From Sphingobacterium litopenaei (GTDB lineage: Bacteria > Bacteroidota > Bacteroidia > Sphingobacteriales > Sphingobacteriaceae), in contig NZ_JACOIJ010000003.1 in NCBI RefSeq assembly GCF_014692495.1, positions 1 through 64,000 on the forward strand: 64,000 bases of DNA, written 5' to 3'. A model generated the notes under the pieces. It was not told the origin of the DNA. It searched no databases and worked only from the letters and a program-made list of their open reading frames with translations. Below, piece by piece: positions 8,714 through 17,556 of this stretch. The translations under genes and the position numbers were made by a program. Positions within the stretch are counted from its first letter, which is position 1. Each line of letters begins with the position of its first letter.

Positions 8714-8959
8714 ATGAATATTCAGATTATACAAGATAAACTGAAAGCACTAAAGCTTTTGGACAACAACATCACCAAATACACGCTCCTCATAGATGAA
8801 AAAATGATTGAGCAAGGTGCTTTATTTTTCATACCACTCGGTAATAAAGAAATCAAAGCGGTGATTCCTGCTCCTACACACAAAGATTTCTTGATGGATG
8901 AGGATAAAATAACCTATAAGAATTTGTTGGCACATAAAGATATTATTATTCTAAAATAG
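8714..8959 (+). CDS. Small hypothetical protein
   Basis: I do not recognise this 81-residue soluble protein. It is Lys/Ile/Asp-rich, with no signal peptide or membrane helix, and reads IQDKLKALKLLDNN near the start and VIPAPTHKDFLMDED near the end. It is packed between the UspA gene (8 bases) and the AraC-type HTH gene (6 bases), which supports it being real and co-transcribed. Confidence 0.65.
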   Translation: MNIQIIQDKLKALKLLDNNITKYTLLIDEKMIEQGALFFIPLGNKEIKAVIPAPTHKDFLMDEDKITYKNLLAHKDIIILK

Positions 8960-8965
8960 TTATTA

Positions 8966-9319
8966 ATGTCAACATCAATTTCTAAATTATTAGTAAATCG
9001 ATATTTAGATTTTTTGGATGAGCATATTCAAAATGTAGTTAACCATGTGGAAGAAGATTTTTTAGAAATTAATCAAATAGCCGATAGACTATACATTTCT
9101 CACACTCATTTGACAAATACAGTACAAAAAGAAACTGGACATCATCCCTGTCATTTCTATGATTTAAAAATAATTGAAGTGGCTAAATCTCTTCTTTCAG
9201 ACCAGTCCAACACCATCGCAGGTGTGGCTAGAAAGCTAACTTATGATCCTTCCAATTTCTCCAAAATTTTCAAGAAATTTACAGGGTTAACTCCCGGCCA
9301 ATTCAGAAGTCAATTTTAG
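8966..9319 (+). CDS. AraC-type helix-turn-helix protein, DNA-binding domain only
   Basis: This 117-residue protein is essentially one AraC/XylS DNA-binding domain. The first HTH is near EINQIADRLYISHTHLTNTVQKETGHHPCHFYDLKII. The second carries AGVARKLTYDPSNFSKIFKKFTGLTPGQFRSQF, the conserved C-terminal signature. The effector-binding half usual in AraC regulators (about 250-300 residues) is absent. It is likely co-transcribed with the UspA gene and may control it or nearby genes. Confidence 0.85.
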   Translation: MSTSISKLLVNRYLDFLDEHIQNVVNHVEEDFLEINQIADRLYISHTHLTNTVQKETGHHPCHFYDLKIIEVAKSLLSDQSNTIAGVARKLTYDPSNFSKIFKKFTGLTPGQFRSQF

Positions 9320-9423
9320 ATAACCTAAAATTACTATAAACTTTAAAATCCTAAAAGTTCACCATATTTCTTTTCTTTTAGAGCGTCATATTTGTCATAA
9401 TATTTATCAAATTATAAAAGATT

Positions 9424-10179
9424 ATGGCAAGAAATGCTTTAAAAGGAAAAGTAGTATTAATAGCTGGTGGTGCTAAAAATTTAGGAGGTTTATTAAGTCG
9501 AAATTTAGCAGCAAAAGGAGCTAAAATTGCAATACACTACAATAGCGATTCTAGTAAAGTGGATGCCGAACAAACTTTAGCTGACATTCAAGCTAGTGGT
9601 GGTGAAGCGTTCTTGTTCCAAGCTGATTTAACTAAAGTAGTGAACATCACCAAAATTTTTGCTGAGACGAAAGCGAAATTTGGTGGTATTGATATCGCAA
9701 TTAATACGGTAGGTATGGTGTTGAAAAAGCCTTTTTTAGATACAACTGAGGCAGAGTATGACACAATGTTTGATATTAACTCTAAGGTAGCGTACTTCTT
9801 CATTCAAGAAGCAGGTAAAAATCTAAATGATAACGGTAAAATCTGTACCATAGTTACTTCACTATTAGCAGCTTATACTGGATTATACTCTATTTATGCC
9901 GGAGCAAAAGCTCCAGTAGAGCATTTTACCCGAATGGCATCAAAAGAGTTTGGGGAAAGAGGAATTTCAGTTACGGGCGTAGCTCCGGGACCAATGGATA
10001 CGCCCTTCTTTTATGGACAAGAATCAGATGAGGCAGTAGCTTACCATAAATCAGCATCGGCTTTGGGTGGATTGACTGACATTAAAGACATTGCTCCTTT
10101 AGTAGAATTCTTAGTAACAGATGGTTGGTGGATCACTGGACAGACAATCTTCGCAAACGGAGGATATACGACGAGATAG
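9424..10179 (+). CDS. Short-chain dehydrogenase/reductase (SDR)
   Basis: This 251-residue cytoplasmic oxidoreductase has a Rossmann N-terminus VVLIAGGAKNLGGLLSRNL (a glycine-rich NAD(P) motif), the catalytic pattern Ser in IVTSLLAAYT and Tyr-x3-Lys in YAGAK, and the C-terminal GQTIFANGGYTTR typical of classical SDRs. The usual NNAG motif reads NTVGMV, a notable departure. Substrate is unknown. The gene lies 104 bases after the AraC-type gene and is followed by a hairpin and a gene remnant. Confidence 0.88.
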   Translation: MARNALKGKVVLIAGGAKNLGGLLSRNLAAKGAKIAIHYNSDSSKVDAEQTLADIQASGGEAFLFQADLTKVVNITKIFAETKAKFGGIDIAINTVGMVLKKPFLDTTEAEYDTMFDINSKVAYFFIQEAGKNLNDNGKICTIVTSLLAAYTGLYSIYAGAKAPVEHFTRMASKEFGERGISVTGVAPGPMDTPFFYGQESDEAVAYHKSASALGGLTDIKDIAPLVEFLVTDGWWITGQTIFANGGYTTR

Positions 10180-10193
10180 CGTGTAACAAATTT

Positions 10194-10234
10194 TAGTTTA
10201 GCGTAAATTTATTTATTATTTTTACACTAAACTA
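10194..10234. other. Near-perfect hairpin after the SDR gene
   Basis: The arms TAGTTTAGCGTAAA (10194-10207) and TTTACACTAAACTA (10221-10234) pair with one mismatch, which becomes a G-U pair on the minus strand. It may act as a terminator for the SDR gene, although a T-run is weak. Confidence 0.4.
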
Positions 10235-10252
10235 TTATTGCCAATTATTCTA

Positions 10253-10462
10253 ATGATACTTAAATTAATAAATTCCGCTTTGATACTCGTTGCTGTATTT
10301 CTCGGAATAAAACATGGCTGGAACATGTTGATGGCAAAACCAGAAATGTTAAGCATGTTTGAAAAATGGAATTTTAGCAAAAACGCTGTGATCATAAATG
10401 GAGCCATTACGCTTTTGTCAATGGGGAACGTTTCGTGTGTTCTTCAAATTTACAGTAAATAG
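10253..10462 (+). pseudogene. DoxX-like membrane protein fragment
   Basis: The reading frame from ATG 10253 gives about 69 residues. The first 55 or so look like the N-terminal third of a DoxX-like small membrane protein: LINSALILVAVFLGIKHGWNM, then FEKWNFSKNAVIINGAITLL. DoxX-like proteins have four membrane helices and about 120-140 residues. Here the similarity stops at about position 10420, after which a different gene's tail begins in another frame. I read this as a remnant left by a deletion that fused two genes. Confidence 0.55.
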
Positions 10463-10505
10463 CGAAGGTAAAATTTCTAGATTAGATATTGGTCAAGCGA
10501 AATAA
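10422..10505 (+). pseudogene. C-terminal remnant of a SnoaL/NTF2-like protein
   Basis: In the frame one base on from the DoxX-like fragment, the sequence encodes TFRVFFKFTVNSEGKIS, then RLDIGQAK and a stop. This strand-turn-strand end is typical of SnoaL-like polyketide cyclase/ketosteroid isomerase-type proteins. There is no start in this frame. It is the second half of the apparent DoxX::SnoaL deletion scar. Confidence 0.45.
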
Positions 10506-10526
10506 GATACAAGAAGATTTTAAAGG

Positions 10527-11273
10527 TTATACACCTTTAAAATCTATTTCTTCTAAGCCTTTATATAATTCCAAATATTTAGAAATTGCTTCTCTTTTGT
10601 CATCATCCAAATTGAAATCCAAATAAGCCGTAAGATATTCTTCATAGTCAAAGTTTGGATATACTTTTAAGCCAGGAATTACATCCTTAGGATGAGAAAC
10701 TCCATCTTTTAATGCGGCATTAAAATCATGAACAAAGTCTTCGGAAAGCTTTTTGTTCGAAACCCAAACCGCATATGCAAAAGGTAATCCCGTAAATTGT
10801 TTCCAAATTTCACCTAAATCATACACATAAGGAACAGTTTCCTTTTGTCCAAACGTACGGTCTCCTATTAAAACATAGGCATCAGCCTCACCTTCCATGG
10901 TCACTGAGACTTCTCGCTTCCAATAATGTTTTAAAAGAATCCTTGCTAAACCATTAGACGTTCTTGACTGATAGTCTAATCGTAAGCTTTCAATTTCTTC
11001 AATAGGCTTACAAGAAAAGATAAATACAGAATCCACTGGACCGTCAGATCCTATACAAAAATCTGTTACAATGTGATATTCTGACATTCTGGATAATGCA
11101 GCAACCGGAATAATCCCTAAGTCAGCTTCGTGATGTATTACTTTTCTAGCACATTCTGCAGGAACATCTACACTTAAATCAATTTGTTCTAAAAGCTTTT
11201 GAGAAGCTTTTATTCCTTGTAAGAACGGTAAAGTATTGGTATAACTTACCGCTGAAACTTTTATTTTTCCCAT
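10527..11273 (-). CDS. mqnA: Chorismate dehydratase MqnA (menaquinone, futalosine pathway)
   Basis: MqnA turns chorismate into 3-enolpyruvylbenzoate, the first step of the futalosine route to menaquinone. The 248-residue protein has the MqnA/MqnD family start KVSAVSYTNTLPFLQGI, the pocket loops DLGIIPVAALSRM and FCIGSDGPVDSVFIFS, and SRTSNGLARILLKHYW. SYTNTLPF and the chorismate-type pocket favour MqnA over MqnD. Its ATG overlaps the histidine phosphatase stop by 13 bases, and mqnE lies two genes upstream, so the genes are almost certainly one operon. Confidence 0.9.
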   Translation of the reverse strand: MGKIKVSAVSYTNTLPFLQGIKASQKLLEQIDLSVDVPAECARKVIHHEADLGIIPVAALSRMSEYHIVTDFCIGSDGPVDSVFIFSCKPIEEIESLRLDYQSRTSNGLARILLKHYWKREVSVTMEGEADAYVLIGDRTFGQKETVPYVYDLGEIWKQFTGLPFAYAVWVSNKKLSEDFVHDFNAALKDGVSHPKDVIPGLKVYPNFDYEEYLTAYLDFNLDDDKREAISKYLELYKGLEEIDFKGV

Positions 11274-11893
11274 TCCAACCCCTCTAAATGCGCTGTATTA
11301 TAGTGATCTATGATTTTAAATTTTTTATTCTCGTATTCTAGTACATACAAAGAAGTATTAGTATGAGGAAAATCGTCCATCATCGTCACTGGCGTATCCG
11401 TCAAATGACATAACATGATGCGCAACGCTCTTCCATGCATACAAACCAATACCGTTCTTTCCTCCTTTTTACTCAACATATAATCAACGGCTTCCTTTTG
11501 ACGTTTCACCAATTGATTTGGTGATTCGCCGTTTTCAATATGAACATCCAAATCATTATTTCGCCAAGAGCTCACAAGCTGCTCAAAACCTTTCATGATT
11601 GTTTCATCTTGCACCTGCCCTTCATATATTCCCCAGCTTATCTCATCCAAACCAGCCAACTGTTCCTTAGGAATGCCTAATTCCAATTCAAAACGTTCGA
11701 TAGTTTGATGTGTACGAACTAATGTAGAAGTATATATTTTATCAAAAGGAATGTGTTTGTAAGCATTAAAAAAAGCATCCGCCTGCTTTCTGCCATTCTC
11801 ATTTAAAGAAGTATTAACTCCTCTTCCCTGAACAATCCCTTTGAGGTTAAGATCTGTCTGCCCGTGTCTTATAAAGTAAAAAGTCTTCTTCAC
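11261..11893 (-). CDS. Histidine phosphatase family protein
   Basis: This 210-residue cytoplasmic protein has the phosphoglycerate-mutase-like RHG catalytic motif (YFIRHGQTDLN, His10), the second arginine in STLVRTHQT, the acid region EISWGIYEGQ and the second histidine in VCMHGRALR. It may be a phosphatase or a cofactor-dependent mutase; substrate is unknown. It starts with GTG. It sits between mqnE (13 bases upstream) and mqnA (13-base overlap), which hints at coupling to menaquinone synthesis, though no phosphatase step is known in that pathway. Confidence 0.88.
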   Translation of the reverse strand: MKKTFYFIRHGQTDLNLKGIVQGRGVNTSLNENGRKQADAFFNAYKHIPFDKIYTSTLVRTHQTIERFELELGIPKEQLAGLDEISWGIYEGQVQDETIMKGFEQLVSSWRNNDLDVHIENGESPNQLVKRQKEAVDYMLSKKEERTVLVCMHGRALRIMLCHLTDTPVTMMDDFPHTNTSLYVLEYENKKFKIIDHYNTAHLEGLEWEK

Positions 11894-11906
11894 TAGAATA
11901 GTTTGT

Positions 11907-13100
11907 TTAGTTTACGACAGGCAAAGCGTAATATTTCTTTGACTTGTCTTCTTCAAAAACAACATCCTTATAATCCGTAACCACATTATACAAGGTGTCA
12001 CGTTCAATAGGATGTCTTCCTACATTTTTAATTAATTCAACCAATTCTTGTGTACTCATTGCGGGAGTTTGTTCTTCTGCACCAGCCATCGAATAAATCT
12101 TAGTAGTATCATCCAATGTACCGTCAATATCATCCACTCCATACGCTAAAGACAATTGTGCGGTATCGCGCGATATCATCGCCCAATACGCTTTAATATG
12201 GGGGAAGTTATCCATGTAGATACGAGCTACAGCATAATTTCTTAAATCTTCTATAACTGTAACCTCAGGCACATGTGCCATTTGATTGTCTTTATTTCTG
12301 AATTTTAATGGAATAAAAGTTTGAAAACCTCCTGTTTTGTCCTGTAATTGACGCAAACGTTCCATATGATCTACACGATGCCAATATTGCTCAATATGGC
12401 CATAAAGCATGGTTGCATTGGTATGCATACCCAATTTGTGCGCTTGCTCATGAATATCCAACCATTGTTCCGCAGTACATTTATCATGTGCTATCTGCTC
12501 ACGGATTTCGGGATGAAATATCTCTGCACCACCGCCTGGCATAGAATCCAAACCACATTCTTTCAAATATTTCAAACCATCATAATGCGAAAGTTTAGCT
12601 TTTTTGAAAATGTAATAATATTCGACAGGTGTTAATCCTTTGATATGTAAATCAGAGCGGTGTTCCTTGCAACGCTTGAAAAATTCTGCATAGAACTCCA
12701 AGTTTTGCTTAGGTACTACACCTCCCGTGATATGAACTTCCGTTACAGGTTCATTATCATACTTCTTAACCACATCCAACATCGCGTCTACATCCATTTC
12801 CCATCCTTCTTCACGTTGCTTAATCATTCGCGAATACGAACAGAATTTACAATCGTATACACATACGTTAGTAGGTTCGATATGAAAATTGCGGTTAAAA
12901 TATGTATAGTCGCCGTGCTTTTTCTCACGTATATAGTTAGCGAGAACACCTAGGTAATTCAGGTCTCCCTTTTCGTATAAAATTACGCCTTCGTCAAATG
13001 TGATACGCTCTTCTGCTAGTACCTTCTCAGCTATCCTTTTCAAATCAACATCCAAATTCGGATTATTTATTAAAAAGGTTAGCTTTTTCTCAGCATTCAT
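11907..13100 (-). CDS. mqnE: Aminofutalosine synthase MqnE (radical SAM)
   Basis: MqnE joins 3-enolpyruvylbenzoate with S-adenosylmethionine to make 6-amino-6-deoxyfutalosine. The 397-residue protein has the radical SAM CX3CX2C cluster motif (Cys80, Cys84, Cys87) and the MqnE marks HITGGVVPKQ, PGGGAEIFHPEIREQIAHDK and GMHTNATMLYGHIE. MqnC is closely related, but AEIFHPEIR and the order next to mqnA fit MqnE better. Length is normal. A TANNTTTG box lies 20 bases upstream, so mqnE probably leads the operon. Confidence 0.92.
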   Translation of the reverse strand: MNAEKKLTFLINNPNLDVDLKRIAEKVLAEERITFDEGVILYEKGDLNYLGVLANYIREKKHGDYTYFNRNFHIEPTNVCVYDCKFCSYSRMIKQREEGWEMDVDAMLDVVKKYDNEPVTEVHITGGVVPKQNLEFYAEFFKRCKEHRSDLHIKGLTPVEYYYIFKKAKLSHYDGLKYLKECGLDSMPGGGAEIFHPEIREQIAHDKCTAEQWLDIHEQAHKLGMHTNATMLYGHIEQYWHRVDHMERLRQLQDKTGGFQTFIPLKFRNKDNQMAHVPEVTVIEDLRNYAVARIYMDNFPHIKAYWAMISRDTAQLSLAYGVDDIDGTLDDTTKIYSMAGAEEQTPAMSTQELVELIKNVGRHPIERDTLYNVVTDYKDVVFEEDKSKKYYALPVVN

Positions 13101-13119
13101 ATATTACTCCCTTCTTACT

Positions 13120-13127
13120 CAAATATA
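13120..13127 (-). promoter_or_regulatory. Candidate minus 7 box for the mqnE operon
   Basis: The minus strand reads TATATTTG, an exact TANNTTTG match 20 bases upstream of the mqnE ATG. No well-spaced TTTG element was found further upstream. Confidence 0.4.
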
Positions 13128-13162
13128 TTAAAAACAATACAATTTTATTGCCAAACGCTTTA

Positions 13163-15001
13163 TTAAGCTTCAACAAATTGTTGCATGTCGATTAATCGTT
13201 TATATAGTCCATTTTGATTAACTAATTCAGCGTGCGAACCTACTTCTACAATTCTTCCTGCTTCCAACACCACAATTTTATCTGCATTCTGAATCGTACT
13301 CAAACGGTGTGCAATCACTACAGTAGTTCTATTCTCCATTAACTTGTACAACGCATCCTGAACCAATCTTTCGGATTCCGTATCTAAAGCCGAAGTAGCT
13401 TCATCCAACAACATAATTGGAGGATTTTTCAATACGGCACGTGCAATACAAATACGCTGACGCTGACCACCCGAAAGTTTGGCACCGCGATCACCAATAT
13501 TAGTTTGATAACCTTCTGGAGTTTGCAAGATAAATTCGTGCGCATTTGCAATTTTTGCAGCCGCTTCTACTTCTTCTTGTGTTGCACCTACATTTGCAAA
13601 AGCAATATTATTGAAAATAGTATCGTTAAAGAGAATAGATTCTTGATTAACCGTACCAATCAAAGCACGCAAAGAATCTTGATTCAAGGTCTTAATATTC
13701 TTGCCATCAAAAAGAATCTCACCTCCCGTCACGTCCATAAAACGCGGAATCAAATCCACCAAAGTAGATTTACCACCACCTGAAGGACCAACTAGGGCTA
13801 CTGTCTGACCTTTTTTAATCTCTATATTAATATTCTTTAATATCTCTTTTTCGCCATAGGAGAATTGTACATCATCAAATACCACACTTGATTCGAACGA
13901 CGAAATCACTGCTGCATTTGGAGCATCTTCCACTTTATTTTGTTCATCGATAAGCTCTAACACGCGTTCACCTGCTGCAATACCATTATGGACATTGGAA
14001 AACGAATCTGTCAATGCTTTTGCAGGACGCATCACCTGAGAGAATATCGCTATATAACCGATAAATTGTGAAGCTGTCAAATCACCTTCACCACTCAATA
14101 CCAAACTACCACCGTACAACAATATGATAGCGACCATTACAACACCCAAAAGCTCTGAAACTGGTGAGCCCATTTGTTGACGGCGAACCATTCTTCGCAT
14201 TATCTTAGAATAGTTTTCACTTTCTCTGTTAAATCTATTTTTGATGAAATTGGATGCATTGAATGCCTTAATGATTTTGACACCAGATAAAGCTTCATCC
14301 AAATTTGATATCATTTTACCGTAAGATTCTTGTCCTTCCTTAGCTTGTGATTTTAGTTTTTTCACAATTCTTGAAATCACAAAAGCCGACACCGGAATCA
14401 CTAACATCGAGAATAAAGTCAGTTTTGTCGATAAGGAAAACAAAACAACAACATAAGCAATTAACTGAAGCGGCTCTTTAAAAACAACCTGCAAAGTTCC
14501 TGTAACTGAGAATTGTACAACCTGCACATCTGATGCGATTTTGGAAATAATATCACCCTTACGTTGATTAGAAAAATAACCTACATGCAGATTCATCACA
14601 TTATCAAACACTGCTTTGCGAAGATTCAGCAAAGTATGAATGCGTAAGTTTTCCATGATACGCTGCGAAAGGTAACGGAATAAATTACTAATGAAAACCG
14701 AAACAATAATTACTACACAGACATATTTCAACGCCTCGTAAGGTCCTAAATCGTAATACAATCTATCAGCATAATAGGTAAACCAATCCCCAAAATCTAA
14801 CCAACTTCCTGGTTTCTCTACAATACTTTGTGCTTGGATGTTTATATCCCCTGTGCCTTTAAATAAGACTTGTAATAATGGTACTAATAAGGCTAAGTTT
14901 AATGTCCCGAAAACAACAGTTATTAATGTACAAATAATATAAGGTATAGCATATTTCTCAATAGGCTTTGCAAAGGATAATAATCTAAAATATGTTTTCA
15001 T
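13163..15001 (-). CDS. ABC transporter, fused permease and ATPase (MsbA-like)
   Basis: This 612-residue half-transporter has a six-helix exporter domain (about residues 15-330) and a C-terminal ATPase (about 365-605). The ATPase shows Walker A GPSGGGKST, the signature LSGGQRQR, Walker B IMLLDEATSALD and the H-loop VVIAHRLST. It probably works as a homodimer in the inner membrane, exporting lipid or another hydrophobic substrate. MsbA is the closest named type, but substrate cannot be fixed from sequence. A large loop between the first two helices (about 45-95) is typical of Bacteroidota members. It is a single gene, with mqnE downstream after 62 bases. Confidence 0.92.
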   Translation of the reverse strand: MKTYFRLLSFAKPIEKYAIPYIICTLITVVFGTLNLALLVPLLQVLFKGTGDINIQAQSIVEKPGSWLDFGDWFTYYADRLYYDLGPYEALKYVCVVIIVSVFISNLFRYLSQRIMENLRIHTLLNLRKAVFDNVMNLHVGYFSNQRKGDIISKIASDVQVVQFSVTGTLQVVFKEPLQLIAYVVVLFSLSTKLTLFSMLVIPVSAFVISRIVKKLKSQAKEGQESYGKMISNLDEALSGVKIIKAFNASNFIKNRFNRESENYSKIMRRMVRRQQMGSPVSELLGVVMVAIILLYGGSLVLSGEGDLTASQFIGYIAIFSQVMRPAKALTDSFSNVHNGIAAGERVLELIDEQNKVEDAPNAAVISSFESSVVFDDVQFSYGEKEILKNINIEIKKGQTVALVGPSGGGKSTLVDLIPRFMDVTGGEILFDGKNIKTLNQDSLRALIGTVNQESILFNDTIFNNIAFANVGATQEEVEAAAKIANAHEFILQTPEGYQTNIGDRGAKLSGGQRQRICIARAVLKNPPIMLLDEATSALDTESERLVQDALYKLMENRTTVVIAHRLSTIQNADKIVVLEAGRIVEVGSHAELVNQNGLYKRLIDMQQFVEA

Positions 15002-15019
15002 TCAATAATTCTCAATAAG

Positions 15020-15027
15020 CAAAAGTA
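15020..15027 (-). promoter_or_regulatory. Candidate minus 7 box for the ABC transporter
   Basis: The minus strand reads TACTTTTG, an exact TANNTTTG match 19 bases upstream of the ATG at 15001. Confidence 0.4.
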
Positions 15028-15186
15028 GTAAAAATGACGGTCAATTAATTGCATATCGGAATTTACGTTCAAATTGTTGCATAGCAGTGATAAAATGAAA
15101 GTATACAAAAAATATAGACTTTTATGCTTTAATAGTTCAACAAACCGATTAAGTTTTTATAAATTTAGCACCAAATATTTATTTTG

Positions 15187-16347
15187 ATGGAAATTCAAGT
15201 AGCGAAAAGATTACAACATACCGAAGAATACTACTTTTCAAAGAAATTAAGAGAGATTGATGAGATGAACAAAGCGGGTGCTGAGGTTATAAATCTGGGA
15301 ATTGGAAGCCCTGATTTGCCACCTCACCCTGAAGTAGTAAAAGTTTTGAGCGAGCAAGCTGCGCTTAGTAATACACATGGTTACCAAAATTACAAAGGTG
15401 CTCCTGCCCTTCGACAATCCATGGCAGATTGGTATGCGCGATATTACGCGGTAAATCTAGACGCAAATACAGAAATTTTGCCATTAATAGGTTCTAAAGA
15501 AGGAATTGTACACATCTGCATGACGTATTTGCAAGAAGGCGATGAAGTATTGATCCCAAACCCAGGCTATCCAGCTTATACGAGTGCAGTGCGCATCACA
15601 GGAGCTACTCCTGTTCCTTATACATTGACACAAGAAAGCAATTGGCTGGTGGATTTTGAAGCTTTGGACCAATCGGATTTATCCAAAGTTAAAATGATGT
15701 GGATTAACTACCCACATATGCCTACCGGTGCTTTAGCAAATAAAGAATTTTTTGAGAAAGTCATTGCTTTTGGTAAAAAGCACAATATCCTCATCTGTCA
15801 CGATAACCCGTATAGCTTTATCCTGAATGACTCGCCAGAAAGTATTATGGCTGTTGAAGGTGCCAAAGAGGTGGCGATAGAATTAAATTCTTTGAGTAAA
15901 TCTTCGAATATGGCAGGTTGGCGTGTGGGGATGCTTGTGGCTAATGAAACACGTATTGGTGAGATTTTGCGTTTCAAAAGCAATATGGACTCGGGTATGT
16001 TTTTACCTTTGCAATTAGCTGCCGCAAAAGCTTTGAGTTTGGATAAATCTTGGTACACACAATTGAACGAAGCATACACTGAACGTCGCAAGAAGGTTTT
16101 TGAAATCATGGATTTATTAAATTGCCAATACGATTTAAATCAAGTAGGTTTATTCGTTTGGGCAAAAGTTCCATCAAATTATAAGGATTCGTACGAGCTA
16201 AGTGATAAGATCTTGTACGATGCTAAAGTTTTCATTACTCCTGGTGGGATTTTTGGTTCTGCTGGCGAACAGTTTATCCGTATCAGTTTATGTGCTAATA
16301 AGGATACTCTAGAAAAAGCAATCATACGCATTAAAGAAAATATTTAG
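15187..16347 (+). CDS. Class I/II aminotransferase, probably aromatic amino acid type
   Basis: This 386-residue PLP enzyme has the fold-type I marks YQNYKGAPALRQSMADWY, GSKEGIVH, NPGYPAY, CHDNPYSFI (the Asp that holds the PLP ring nitrogen) and SLSKSSNMAGWRVG with the Schiff-base lysine at about residue 238. NYPHMPTGA replaces the common NPNNPTGA. The ATG at 15187 is used, because 15184 would be TTG. It lies 24 bases before tyrA, so the pair likely completes tyrosine and phenylalanine synthesis by transaminating prephenate or the keto acids. An LL-DAP-like aminotransferase is an alternative. Confidence 0.88.
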   Translation: MEIQVAKRLQHTEEYYFSKKLREIDEMNKAGAEVINLGIGSPDLPPHPEVVKVLSEQAALSNTHGYQNYKGAPALRQSMADWYARYYAVNLDANTEILPLIGSKEGIVHICMTYLQEGDEVLIPNPGYPAYTSAVRITGATPVPYTLTQESNWLVDFEALDQSDLSKVKMMWINYPHMPTGALANKEFFEKVIAFGKKHNILICHDNPYSFILNDSPESIMAVEGAKEVAIELNSLSKSSNMAGWRVGMLVANETRIGEILRFKSNMDSGMFLPLQLAAAKALSLDKSWYTQLNEAYTERRKKVFEIMDLLNCQYDLNQVGLFVWAKVPSNYKDSYELSDKILYDAKVFITPGGIFGSAGEQFIRISLCANKDTLEKAIIRIKENI

Positions 16348-16371
16348 GTAGAAAATAGTAAAATACAATAT

Positions 16372-17211
16372 ATGAACGTAGCTATTGTCGGAATAGGTTT
16401 GATAGGTGGTTCTGTAGCTATCCGACTAAAAGAAACTAAATTCGCTGATAAAATCATTGGCGTAGATAAGAATGAAGCCAACCAAAAGAAAGCTATTCAA
16501 TTAGGATTGGTGGATGAGATTCAAGATTTGGATGAAGCTATTGCTTCTTGTAAAATCATTGTGTTAACCGTTCCGGTAGATGCGATTATGCAATTGACAC
16601 CATATATCTTGAACAAAATCGCGGACCAAGTAGTTATCGACATGGGGTCAACGAAGATTAATATCTTACAAAAAATTGCGGAACATCCTAAACGTGGACG
16701 CTACGTGGCAGCCCATCCGATGGCAGGTACTGAATATTCGGGTCCTGAAGCAGCTGTGGCAGGATTGTTCAAAGACAAGAACATGGTTTATGTAGAAGCT
16801 TTCAAATCGGACGAAGATGCATTTGATTTGGCTGACGCCTTGACTGATGCGCTAGAGATGAAGACTTTGTTTATGAATGCAGAAGAGCACGATATGCATA
16901 CCGCTTATGTGTCGCATATCTCGCACTTAACTTCATTTGCTTTGGCTTTGACAGTTTTGGAAAAAGAAAAATCACAAGGACGTATTTTCGAATTGGCGGG
17001 TTCGGGTTTTGAATCTACGGTTCGTCTAGCGAAATCTTCTCCGGATATGTGGACACCAATTTTTAAACAAAACCGTGAAAATGTATTGGAGGTATTGGAA
17101 GAACATATCAAACAATTGCAAAAACTGCACAATAAACTAGAAAAAGAAGATTACGAAGGCTTGCATAAGCTCATCAAGAAATCCAATAAGATTAAACGAA
17201 TTATAAAATAA
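16372..17211 (+). CDS. tyrA: Prephenate dehydrogenase
   Basis: TyrA oxidatively decarboxylates prephenate to 4-hydroxyphenylpyruvate, the tyrosine branch step. The 279-residue protein has the NAD-binding start VAIVGIGLIGGSVAIRLKE, VLTVPVDAIM, the DMGSTK loop, the catalytic-region AAHPMAGTEYSGPEAA with its histidine, and HISHLTSFALAL. There is no fused chorismate mutase or ACT domain, so feedback control by tyrosine is not evident. It is co-transcribed with the upstream aminotransferase and followed by a strong hairpin. Confidence 0.93.
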   Translation: MNVAIVGIGLIGGSVAIRLKETKFADKIIGVDKNEANQKKAIQLGLVDEIQDLDEAIASCKIIVLTVPVDAIMQLTPYILNKIADQVVIDMGSTKINILQKIAEHPKRGRYVAAHPMAGTEYSGPEAAVAGLFKDKNMVYVEAFKSDEDAFDLADALTDALEMKTLFMNAEEHDMHTAYVSHISHLTSFALALTVLEKEKSQGRIFELAGSGFESTVRLAKSSPDMWTPIFKQNRENVLEVLEEHIKQLQKLHNKLEKEDYEGLHKLIKKSNKIKRIIK

Positions 17212-17213
17212 CC

Positions 17214-17240
17214 AAAAGAGCGATTAGTCGCTCTTTTGAT
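17214..17240 (+). terminator. Intrinsic terminator after tyrA
   Basis: The arms AAAAGAGCGA (17214-17223) and TCGCTCTTTT (17228-17237) pair perfectly around TTAG, with T's at the end of the stem. It begins three bases past the tyrA stop. Confidence 0.85.
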
Positions 17241-17556
17241 TTTATGCTTCACTTGATGATTCTAATTTTATCGACCGCATTGATGGTGCTTTATTATCTT
17301 TTTTAATACGTTAATAAAATTCTTCTTACCTCTATTCTGAGAAAATATTTTGTAGACAAAAGCATCCTTGTATCAACTGAGCCTATTAGTAGGTATAAGA
17401 TTCATGTTATCTCTAAGCTTCTTATGGACAAATGAAAAGAAATAGCATCTAATTGTATCAGACTGTAGCTAAACAACAATTTTTTTCTTTAAATTTAACC
17501 TACACAAGTTTTGGCTTATCCTGCTGGACCTCAGTCATGACGAAAACTTTACGGTT
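17241..17556. other. Intergenic region without a recognised gene
   Basis: About 315 AT-rich bases hold no reading frame with recognisable content on either strand. The last 20 bases include ATG 17537, which opens a frame of only 14 codons. Confidence 0.5.

Noticed and set aside
12348..12953. Two plus-strand open frames opposite mqnE
   Set aside because: They lie wholly within mqnE, have no recognisable domains and no start context.
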